From the NCBI GenBank assembly GCA_016931035.1, contig JAFGFN010000139.1:1-44105 (forward strand): 44,105 nucleotides of DNA. Reading direction: 5' to 3'. This document shows, in pieces, positions 8,249 through 14,960 of the stretch. This DNA is from Candidatus Sumerlaeota bacterium (lineage in GTDB: Bacteria; Sumerlaeota; Sumerlaeia; UBA8349). Under the pieces are notes generated by a model. It worked only from the letters and a program-made list of their open reading frames with translations, was not told where the DNA came from and did no database searches. Position numbers and translations under genes: made by a program. Position 1 is the stretch's first letter, and each line of letters begins with the position of its first letter.

Positions 8249-9157
8249 ATGAGTCTGTTGATTGTCGGTTCGATCGCCCTCGACACCGTCCACACTCCGT
8301 ACGGAAAGGTGGAGGACGCCGTCGGCGGCTCGGCGGTCTACGGCGCCTACGCCGCCTCGCGGTTCACGCCCGTCTCGATCGTCGGGGTCGTCGGCGACGA
8401 TTTTCCCGCGCGCGAACTGCGCAGCTTGCGCCGATGCGGCGTCGATCTCGAAGGGCTCGAACGCGTCAAGAAAGGGAAAACCTTCCGTTGGGGCGGACGC
8501 TACTTCGAGGACATCAACCAGCGCGAGACGCTCTATACCGAGCTCAACGTCTTCAGCGATTTCGCGCCCAAGCTCCCGGATTCGTATCGCCGGATTCCGA
8601 ACGTCTTTCTCGCCAACATCGATCCCGACCTTCAGCTCGACGTCCTGCGCCAGGTCGCCAAGCCGCGTCTCGTCGTATGCGACACCATGAATCTCTGGAT
8701 CGACATCAAGCGCCCGTCGCTCCTGCGGCTTCTCAAGAAGATCGATTGCCTCCTGCTCAACGACGAAGAAGCCCGTATGCTCGGCGACAGCGCGTCGCTC
8801 ACCCGGGCCGCGCTCAAACTCCGTCGACGCGGGATCGAACGCATCGTCGTCAAGAAGGGCGAACACGGCTGCACGATGTTCGGACCCGAAGGCGTCTTCG
8901 GCGCGCCCGCTCTTCCCCTCGCCGCGGTCAAGGACCCGACCGGCGCGGGCGACACCTTCGCGGGCGGCATGTTGGGGTATCTCTGTGGCCGCGCGCTGTC
9001 CGAGGCGAACTGGCGCAAGGCGATCGTCGCGGGCACGGCGCTGGCCTCGTTCTGCGTCGAGGATTTCAGTACGCGCCGCCTGCGCCGACTCGACCCCAAG
9101 ACCCTCGCGCGCCGCTGCGACGAGGTCCGAGCGATGATGCAGGTAGGAAACGTGTGA
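8249..9157 (+). CDS. PfkB-family carbohydrate/nucleoside kinase
   Basis: This 302-residue protein fits the ribokinase/PfkB superfamily. It starts MSLLIVGSIALD, has the early GGSAVYGAYAASRF substrate-binding Gly pair, and ends with the signature DPTGAGDTFAGG, whose GAGD supplies the anion hole and catalytic Asp. It would phosphorylate a sugar or nucleoside using ATP in the cytoplasm. The particular substrate cannot be read from sequence; the RYFEDINQRET region differs from classical ribokinase. AAAGGAGAAGG precedes ATG 8249 at good spacing. It follows the lipoprotein gene closely and precedes cysK. Confidence 0.85.
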   Translation: MSLLIVGSIALDTVHTPYGKVEDAVGGSAVYGAYAASRFTPVSIVGVVGDDFPARELRSLRRCGVDLEGLERVKKGKTFRWGGRYFEDINQRETLYTELNVFSDFAPKLPDSYRRIPNVFLANIDPDLQLDVLRQVAKPRLVVCDTMNLWIDIKRPSLLRLLKKIDCLLLNDEEARMLGDSASLTRAALKLRRRGIERIVVKKGEHGCTMFGPEGVFGAPALPLAAVKDPTGAGDTFAGGMLGYLCGRALSEANWRKAIVAGTALASFCVEDFSTRRLRRLDPKTLARRCDEVRAMMQVGNV

Positions 9158-9212
9158 ACGCGAGAAGGTGAGAACCTGAGGAAGCGGGGAAATGCGAGAA
9201 GGGGTTTCTCGG

Positions 9213-9239
9213 GTCCACCCCGTCCACTCCGTCCACCAT
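9213..9239. repeat. Nonamer array (GTCCACTCC) before cysK
   Basis: Three 9-bp units (GTCCACCCC, GTCCACTCC, GTCCACCAT) lie 19 bp upstream of the cysK start, matching the word seen at 1083-1106. A purine-rich stretch with repeated GCGAGAAG/GTGAGAA words precedes it at 9158-9200. Confidence 0.85.
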
Positions 9240-9257
9240 GCCGCTAGAGGAAACCGA

Positions 9258-10151
9258 ATGCTGACCGACAACATTCTCGATCTGATCGGCAACACGCCGA
9301 TGATTCGTCTGAAAGACGAACACGTATACGCCAAAGGCGAATTCCTCAATCCCGGCGGAAGCATCAAGGACCGCGTGGCGCTGGCGATGATCGAAGGCGC
9401 CGAACGCGACGGGAAGCTGCGCCCCGATTCGATCATTGTCGAACCCACGTCGGGCAACACGGGCATCGGTCTCGCCCTCGTCGGACGGCTCAAAGGCTAC
9501 CAGGTGCGAATCGCGATGCCCGAGGGGATGAGCGAGGAACGCAAGAAACTCATTCGCGCCCTCGGCGCCGAGCTCGTCTTGACGCCCGACAAGGAAAGCC
9601 TCGGCGGCGCCGTCAAACGCGCCGAACTGATCGCGCGAGAAGATCCGCGCGTCTACATCCCGCAACAGTTCGAAAACCCCGACAACCCCAAGGTCCACTA
9701 CACCGAGACGGCCCACGAGATTTGGCGTCAGATGCGAGGCGAGGTCGCTTGTTTCGTCGCGGGCGTCGGCAGCGGCGGCACCCTGCAGGGAGTCGGCTCG
9801 TTTCTCAAGGAACAGCACCCCGAGTGCCGGATCGTCGCCGTCGAGCCTAAGAACGTCTCGGCCCTTCTCGGTCACGAACCCGGACTCCATCAGATCCAGG
9901 GGATCGGCGACGGGTTCATCCCCGGCGTCCTCGACGTGAAACTCGTCGACGACGTGATCGAGGTCGCCGACGAGGACGCGATCGAAACGACGCGCCAGTT
10001 GGCGCGCGACTTCGGCCTGTTGGTCGGCATCTCGTCGGGCGCCAACGTCTGGGCCGCGAGGCAGGTGGCAAAGAGGATCGACGGTCCCATCGTGACCGTT
10101 CTTCCCGACCGCGCCGAGCGCTACTTCAGCACGGCGTTGCTGGAAAAGTAG
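9258..10151 (+). CDS. cysK: Cysteine synthase (O-acetylserine sulfhydrylase)
   Basis: CysK makes cysteine from O-acetylserine and sulfide with PLP. The 297-residue protein carries LIGNTPMI near the N-terminus, the PLP-Schiff-base Lys in GGSIKDR (Lys37), the substrate-binding PTSGNTG loop, and the phosphate-binding GVGSGGT loop. It is slightly shorter than most CysK proteins (about 310), with a compact first strand. The family also includes O-phosphoserine sulfhydrylases and cystathionine synthases; no C-terminal CBS domain is present. ATG 9258 has AGAGGAAA just upstream and gives the canonical N-terminus. Confidence 0.9.
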   Translation: MLTDNILDLIGNTPMIRLKDEHVYAKGEFLNPGGSIKDRVALAMIEGAERDGKLRPDSIIVEPTSGNTGIGLALVGRLKGYQVRIAMPEGMSEERKKLIRALGAELVLTPDKESLGGAVKRAELIAREDPRVYIPQQFENPDNPKVHYTETAHEIWRQMRGEVACFVAGVGSGGTLQGVGSFLKEQHPECRIVAVEPKNVSALLGHEPGLHQIQGIGDGFIPGVLDVKLVDDVIEVADEDAIETTRQLARDFGLLVGISSGANVWAARQVAKRIDGPIVTVLPDRAERYFSTALLEK

Positions 10152-10506
10152 AAGGAGAGGCCGACGAATTACGCGGCGCAGCATGGCGGCAACCCAAGGT
10201 CGGCGGAGAACAACGTTAACGCAGAGACCGCGGAGGAGCGCGGAGATCGCGGAGAAAGATACCCAGAGAAGCACAGATCCCGAGCTGCGAAAGGTCTCTT
10301 CTGAAGTCTTCTTTCATCTCTGCGTTCTCTGCGCGCTCTGCGTTGAGATTCTTTGCGTCACAGACAGCTTCTCGTAGGAGAGACAAGAAGCTGGCGGATA
10401 GTAGAACCGGCACTAGTGGAAAGATGCTGAGACATCCGTTCTGTTTCTCGTTCTTCAATTCGTGCAGATTCGTGCGATTCGTGGGCTTCTTTACGGCGTT
10501 CTCGTC
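10152..10506. repeat. Intergenic region with two opposed CTCTGCG nonamer arrays and an ATTCGTG array
   Basis: No gene is seen. A CGCAGAG/CGCGGAG nonamer array at about 10219-10257 faces a CTCTGCGTT/CTCTGCGCG array at 10318-10344. They are reverse complements in theme and could fold into one long imperfect hairpin. A third array, ATTCGTG with units of 9-10 bp, lies at 10457-10485, just ahead of the DnaD-like gene. Confidence 0.8.
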
Positions 10507-11208
10507 ATGCGAAACGGAATCCTCGGCTTCTCGGAACCCATGGCCTCGTCGCCTCTGTGGCTCGCCTATAGCGGCCTGCCCGCGTGGCTCAACTCGAAGA
10601 TCCATCGCCACGCCTGGCTCGTTTTCAAGACGGTGGTCGAAATCGATTGCGCCCTGAACGCGCGTCCCGCGACCGTCGAGATCGCCCCCGCCGAGATCGC
10701 CGAGCGATGCGGTCTCGCGCCCGACGCGACGATGAAGACCCTCGAGGCCCTGCGCCGCAAGAAGTGTCTCGCCCTCTTCCTGCCCGAGCACCCCGAGGAA
10801 CGCGCCCTCATCGAGGTCAAGACTCCGCTTCCCACTCCTCGCGCGGCCGAAGAGGTTCGCGCCCAGTTCCCGTTCAACCGTCTCGATCCGGCCGTGCGAC
10901 TGCGCTACGCGAGCGCCTCCGAGCCCGAGACGGACAAGGGGACGGCCCGGGGAGGGAAGAAGGATCTCGAGCGGGTGATCGACCTGTATTTCAACACGGT
11001 CGGGTTCAAAATGAACAGTTTCATCCTCGACGAACTGCGGCTCGTCTGTCAGCGTTTTCCGCGGTCGGACGTGGAAAAAACCTTCGCCCGTGCACGGAAA
11101 AATGATATAAGGAGTCTCGGTTGGATTGTTCGAGAACTCTATCGGCTCGGCCGACGGCGCGACACCGGCGACGACCGGAAGACCGCGGGCAAAGGGCGCA
11201 GGAAATGA
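10507..11208 (+). CDS. DnaD-like replication protein (putative helicase co-loader)
   Basis: The 233-residue protein looks bipartite. Residues about 30-105 form a winged-helix-like segment with an HTH-style stretch (PAEIAERCGLAPDATMKTLE). Residues about 155-220 resemble the DnaD C-terminal domain: a Tyr-x-Phe-x-x-x-x-Gly start, a Leu-rich helix, Ala-Arg-x-Asn-x-Ile, and a closing WIVRELYRL. A Ser/Arg-rich linker separates them. It overlaps the next gene, a DnaC-type ATPase, by ATGA, so the two are translationally coupled. DnaD/DnaC-type pairs load replicative helicase in Firmicutes and phages. I prefer ATG 10507 to upstream GTG codons, which fall inside the ATTCGTG array. The DnaD assignment is by pattern only. 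Confidence 0.65.
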   Translation: MRNGILGFSEPMASSPLWLAYSGLPAWLNSKIHRHAWLVFKTVVEIDCALNARPATVEIAPAEIAERCGLAPDATMKTLEALRRKKCLALFLPEHPEERALIEVKTPLPTPRAAEEVRAQFPFNRLDPAVRLRYASASEPETDKGTARGGKKDLERVIDLYFNTVGFKMNSFILDELRLVCQRFPRSDVEKTFARARKNDIRSLGWIVRELYRLGRRRDTGDDRKTAGKGRRK

Positions 11209-11978
11209 ACCCCGCCGAGAAGACCTCCACGGGTCGCAAACCGAAGGCGGCCACGCAGGGCGAAGAGGCCATCGGTCCCGAGGCGGTGATCGAGCTCACG
11301 CCCGAGTGGCAAGCCGAGTATCTCGCCGACATGCGCATCGAGCGGGCCCGCATCCCGCGCCGGTTCCTGGGGAAAACCTTCGAGACGTTCAAGACGGGGC
11401 GCAACGCCGATCTCAAGGCGATGGTCCAACATGCGAAGGCGTGGGTTGAAGGCTTCTATCTCGATCTCGACGATCCAAAGGAGGAGGGCAATACCCACAA
11501 AGGCTTCCTTATCGAGGGGGTTGTTGGGTGTGGAAAGACACACATTGCCGTTGCCATTTTGCAGGCCGTGATCCGCAAAGGCTTCAGCGGGCTCTTCTAC
11601 AACATGCCAGACCTCCTGAGCGATATCCGTGCCACCTACAGCAACGAATCCTCGGTGAGCGAGAGCGGTCTCCTTGAGGAGATCAACCGGCCTGACCTTC
11701 TCGTTCTTGACGACTTGGGAGCAGAAGCTACGAAGGATTGGATTAACGACCGACTCTATCTGATCGTCAACCGCAGATACGATTCGTGCAAACCGGTGAT
11801 TGTTACAACGAATCTGACGGTGGACGATCTGTCGGAGAAGCTGGGTGAGAGAACGGTGTCTCGGTTGCTCGAAATGTGCCTACCGTTTACGCCGTTTCCG
11901 AAGAGAGATTACCGTAGAGAGATCTTGCATGGAGATTTTGAACCCTGGAAGACGACGGATCGCAAGAAGACGCGATGA
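11205..11978 (+). CDS. DnaC/IstB-like AAA+ ATPase (helicase loader type)
   Basis: This 257-residue protein has Walker A GVVGCGKT (residues 105-112), Walker B LLVLDDLGAE (165-174), sensor-1 TTN (201-203) and an arginine-finger-like RTVSRLLEM, in the order found in DnaC/DnaI/IstB. The N-terminal 50 residues are a charged partner-binding tail. Start ATG 11205 overlaps the previous stop. No IstA-like transposase is adjacent, which favours replication over IS21. The first 250 bp use GC-rich codons like their neighbours. From about 11450 the sequence becomes visibly AT-richer, which suggests a recombinant or transferred 3' part. Confidence 0.82.
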   Translation: MNPAEKTSTGRKPKAATQGEEAIGPEAVIELTPEWQAEYLADMRIERARIPRRFLGKTFETFKTGRNADLKAMVQHAKAWVEGFYLDLDDPKEEGNTHKGFLIEGVVGCGKTHIAVAILQAVIRKGFSGLFYNMPDLLSDIRATYSNESSVSESGLLEEINRPDLLVLDDLGAEATKDWINDRLYLIVNRRYDSCKPVIVTTNLTVDDLSEKLGERTVSRLLEMCLPFTPFPKRDYRREILHGDFEPWKTTDRKKTR

Positions 11979-12422
11979 GATGAGGCATCGAAGGTTCGTC
12001 CAGAAGGCACGCGCATCCGGGAGGGGTCGAGATTCTGAAACAGCCCCAACCCCTTTGGGGTTGAGGATATTTCGGCTTCTGGCCCAGGGTAGCGTCCAGA
12101 GCGACGCAACCCTGGGCTGAGGGCCCGAACCCCGTTGGGGTTCCTCGGAAGCGGACCGGCACGGTCCTGTAGGGCTGGCTCGCCTTCCGTGGGGTTTCCG
12201 TAAGGCTGGTATGCTTCCTGTGGGGTTTCCGTAAGGCTGGTATGCTTCCTGTGGGGTTTCTCCAAGCACGCCAACGGCGTGCCGGCCTCCAGCCCAGGGT
12301 TGCCGTTGCGCCGCGGTGAAGCGCAGCGAAGCCGGGCGCGACGGCTACCCTGGGAAAACGGCCCCATACATAATCCCGCAACCCCAACGGGGTTGCGGCG
12401 CCGCACAATTCGAGAACCGCCC
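11979..12422. repeat. Left REP-like palindrome cluster of the Y1 transposase module
   Basis: No gene. Palindromes in order: CAACCCC-TTT-GGGGTTG at 12047-12063; a CCCAGGGT/ACCCTGGG stem at 12083-12116; GAACCCC-GTT-GGGGTTC at 12127-12143; three 31-bp direct repeats at 12168-12260; a long CCCAGGG/CCCTGGG hairpin at 12293-12354; and CCGCAACCCC-AAC-GGGGTTGCGG at 12376-12398. The last two are inverted counterparts of elements downstream of the transposase. Confidence 0.88.
12168..12260. repeat. Three tandem 31-bp repeats
   Basis: Units start at 12168, 12199 and 12230. The second and third are identical (beginning CGTAAGGCTGG and ending GTGGGGTTTC); the first differs at several positions. Confidence 0.92.
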
Positions 12423-12878
12423 ATGCCTCAATCGCTGGCCGCCGTCTATCTACACCTCGTGTTCTCAACGAAGAACCGTACGCCCCTATTGCGCGAAAGA
12501 CCGTTTCGCGAACACGCGCACGAATACCTGGGCGGCGTTTCGAAAACCCTCGGATGTCCGCCGATCCGCGTCGGCGGGACGGAAGATCATGTCCACATTC
12601 TCTCGCGGCTGGGCCGAACGATCACGATCGCCAATTGGGTCAAGGAAGTGAAACGCATTTCTTCTATTTGGGTGGACGAACAAGATATCGGAGTGCCGGA
12701 TTTCCATTGGCAGGCGGGCTACGGGGCGTTCTCCGTCGGGCACCGCGAGTTGGATCGAATCGTTGGGTATGTCCAAGGGCAAGAAGAACACCATCGAACC
12801 GTGTCGTTTCAAGACGAGCTTCGGAGGCTCTTGCGCGAACACGATTTGGAGTTCGACGAGGAGCATTTGTGGGATTGA
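12423..12878 (+). CDS. Y1 (HUH) transposase, IS200/RAYT-like
   Basis: The 151-residue protein is the size of IS200/IS605 TnpA and REP-associated tyrosine transposases. The HUH metal motif is His56-Val-His58 within EDHVHIL. The nucleophile is most likely Tyr116 in GYVQGQEE, with Gln120 four residues later as in the family's YxxxQ motif. HWQAGYGAFSVG is a conserved strand in this subfamily. Such enzymes cut single-stranded DNA at hairpins. There is no TnpB partner. The gene is bracketed by inverted CCGCAACCCC hairpins at 12376-12398 and 12879-12900 and by CCCAGGG hairpins further out, which argues for a REP/RAYT relationship. All catalytic residues appear intact, so it may be active. Confidence 0.88.
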   Translation: MPQSLAAVYLHLVFSTKNRTPLLRERPFREHAHEYLGGVSKTLGCPPIRVGGTEDHVHILSRLGRTITIANWVKEVKRISSIWVDEQDIGVPDFHWQAGYGAFSVGHRELDRIVGYVQGQEEHHRTVSFQDELRRLLREHDLEFDEEHLWD

Positions 12879-13001
12879 GCCGCAACCCCGTTGGGGTTGT
12901 GAATAAACCGACGTTCCCGCACCCAGGGTAGCCGTCGCGCCCGGCTTCGCCGTCGCGCAACGGCAACCCTGGGCTGAAGGCCGGAACCCCGTTGGGGTTC
13001 C
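12879..13001. repeat. Right REP-like palindrome cluster
   Basis: Directly after the transposase stop come CCGCAACCCC-GTT-GGGGTTGT (12880-12900, the reverse complement of the left hairpin), a CCCAGGGTAGCCG/CGGCAACCCTGGG stem (12922-12973), and GGAACCCC-GTT-GGGGTTCC (12983-13001). The last two, joined by CTGAAGGCC, repeat the composite unit at 12083-12144. Confidence 0.9.
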
Positions 13002-13132
13002 GCCGAAATTCGGAGAAACGGACGGAGACAAGTCTCAAAAAAAAGAGCGGATGACGGCAAACGTCGAAGAGAAGACCGGGCGAAGAGAATAGAGATCGGG
13101 AAGAACAGCGCCCGAGAAGAGAAACGTTCGAC

Positions 13133-14752
13133 ATGACCGAAATCGAAAAGAACCCCGATGGCGCGCGCGTCGTTCTCGACGGCGACCTGGACCATGCCCG
13201 GGTCGAAGCGTTGCGACCCGAACTCACGGAGCTCGCCGCTCGCGGCGGCCTGGTGTTGACCCTCGACTTCAAGAACGTCGAGTTCATGTGTTCGAGCGGC
13301 CTCGGACTCCTCGTCGAGCTCTATCACGCACTGCGCAAGAGGAGCGGCCGCGTGGTCGTCGAGAACATGATGCCGCACGTCGAGCGGCTCCTGCGCGAGA
13401 CTAAGCTCCTTCCTTTCTTCACGTCGCCCGTCGAAGTGCCCGAAAGCGAACGGCTGAGCGCCCTCGACGCGGTACAGAAACAAATGAGCCGGGAACTCGG
13501 ATTCCTCTCCCTCCTCAACACCATCTCCTCCAACGTCCTCCAGTCCGAGATCACGCCCGACACCTACAACATGGTCCTCGACGGCATCCTCTCGTCGCTC
13601 CGCGCCGAGCGCGGCTTGCTCCTCCTGATCGATGGCCAGGAGGGGCGCGATGCGTTTCGGACCGTGGCGGCCCACGGCTTCGACGACGCAATCGCCAAAC
13701 AAGTCGGTCGCGTACACCTCGAACCGGCGGCGATTGAAGGACGATGTCTGGAATTGAGCCACGCCATCCTCTTCGGAGGAGAGGGGGAAGAGAAAGCGGA
13801 CGATTCGCCCCTCTTGCGGGTCCTCGGCGCCCGGCGCGGCCTGATGGCGCCCATGGTGGGACGCGAGCGTCCGATCGGCCTGATCGTCGTCGAGGCTCGG
13901 GCCGACGTCTCGGCCTTCTTTTCCCACGCCACGCCGCTGCTTCAGGTTTTCGCCAACATCTGCGGCCTGGCGTTCGAAAAACAATCGCTTCTCGAAGACA
14001 TTCAGAGCAAGAACGAAAGATTGTCCAACACCATCTCCGAGCTTCAGAGGACCCAGCACACCCTGATGGAGGCGGGCAAGCTGGCCGCCATCGGCTCTCT
14101 TGTGCGCGGCCTCGCCCACGCCCTCAACAATCGGCTCGTGCCTTTGGTCGGCTACACGGAGATGCTCGCCATGGACGTGCACGCCGACAAAGAGCTCTAC
14201 GAGAAGATCGAGCCGATCGTCACGGCCGCCAACGATCTGCGGCGCATCGTCGAGAACCTCCGCGCCGCCGCCCGCCGCGGCGACCCGCAGTTCGCGCCCC
14301 ACCGCCTGAGCGAAGTCATCGACTCCGCCCTCACAATGCTCGACTATTTGTTCCGCGAAGAACGGATCGGGATCGACCGCGCCTGCGCCGGGAGCGCCGC
14401 CCGAGCGAACGTCGATCGCGAGCGGCTGGTCCAGGCCTTCGTCGCTCTCTTCCAGAGACTTCCTTCGGCGTTCAGCGGAACGCCCGACGGCCGACAACTG
14501 AGAATCGAGATCGAGTCCGCCGAGAAATGGATCACGATCCGGGTGATCGACAACGGCCGCGTGATTCCCGACGAGGAGTTGGCGACGATTCTCGATCCCT
14601 TCTCGCAGGAAGAAAGCTCGTTCTCGGTCGACCGCCTCAACTTCAGCATCGCCAGCGGCATTCTCAAGGACCATCGCGGAAGCCTGAGCGTCCTCTCCTC
14701 GCCCGATCTGGGGACCTGCGCCGAGATGCGCATGCCCGTCAATCTGACGTAA
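13133..14752 (+). CDS. STAS-GAF protein with a degenerate histidine-kinase core
   Basis: The 539 residues divide into a STAS domain (about 1-105, phospho-acceptor-type Ser in CSSGLG), a GAF-like sensor (about 115-285), a coiled linker, a HisKA-like segment with His329 in LAHALNNRL, and an ATPase-like C-terminus (about 385-535). The kinase core looks worn. The Glu after the H-box His is Ala. The N-box region (QAFVALFQRLPSAF) lacks its Asn. The G1 box reads DNGRVIP rather than DxGxGIP, and the GLGL of the G2 box is replaced by LNFSIASGIL. ATP binding is therefore doubtful. It may act as a partner-binding pseudokinase in a STAS/anti-sigma switch. No response regulator is adjacent. Start ATG 13133. 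Confidence 0.8.
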   Translation: MTEIEKNPDGARVVLDGDLDHARVEALRPELTELAARGGLVLTLDFKNVEFMCSSGLGLLVELYHALRKRSGRVVVENMMPHVERLLRETKLLPFFTSPVEVPESERLSALDAVQKQMSRELGFLSLLNTISSNVLQSEITPDTYNMVLDGILSSLRAERGLLLLIDGQEGRDAFRTVAAHGFDDAIAKQVGRVHLEPAAIEGRCLELSHAILFGGEGEEKADDSPLLRVLGARRGLMAPMVGRERPIGLIVVEARADVSAFFSHATPLLQVFANICGLAFEKQSLLEDIQSKNERLSNTISELQRTQHTLMEAGKLAAIGSLVRGLAHALNNRLVPLVGYTEMLAMDVHADKELYEKIEPIVTAANDLRRIVENLRAAARRGDPQFAPHRLSEVIDSALTMLDYLFREERIGIDRACAGSAARANVDRERLVQAFVALFQRLPSAFSGTPDGRQLRIEIESAEKWITIRVIDNGRVIPDEELATILDPFSQEESSFSVDRLNFSIASGILKDHRGSLSVLSSPDLGTCAEMRMPVNLT

Positions 14753-14960
14753 CTCGATCCCTTCCGTTTCGCTCCTTCCTCGTCGCGCGCGGAACCGGGG
14801 TTTTCGACGGGTCGGCGGGCTCCGCAACGATCCGTTGACTCTTTGCTACTTGCTGCGCGGACTCGCCCGGGCGTATTCTCGCCGTGTATCTCAACCGCAT
14901 CCGAGCTCGACGACGGCGCCCGGGCCGGGCGGCTCCAAGACCCGGAGGGAGAGAAGAGCC

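Noticed and set aside
11205-11978. IstB of an IS21 element
   Set aside because: No IstA-like transposase adjoins it; the upstream coupled gene is DnaD-like.
12423-12878. Full IS200/IS605 element with TnpB
   Set aside because: No TnpB-like gene is adjacent, and the flanks are inverted REP-like palindromes rather than the two different ends of IS605.
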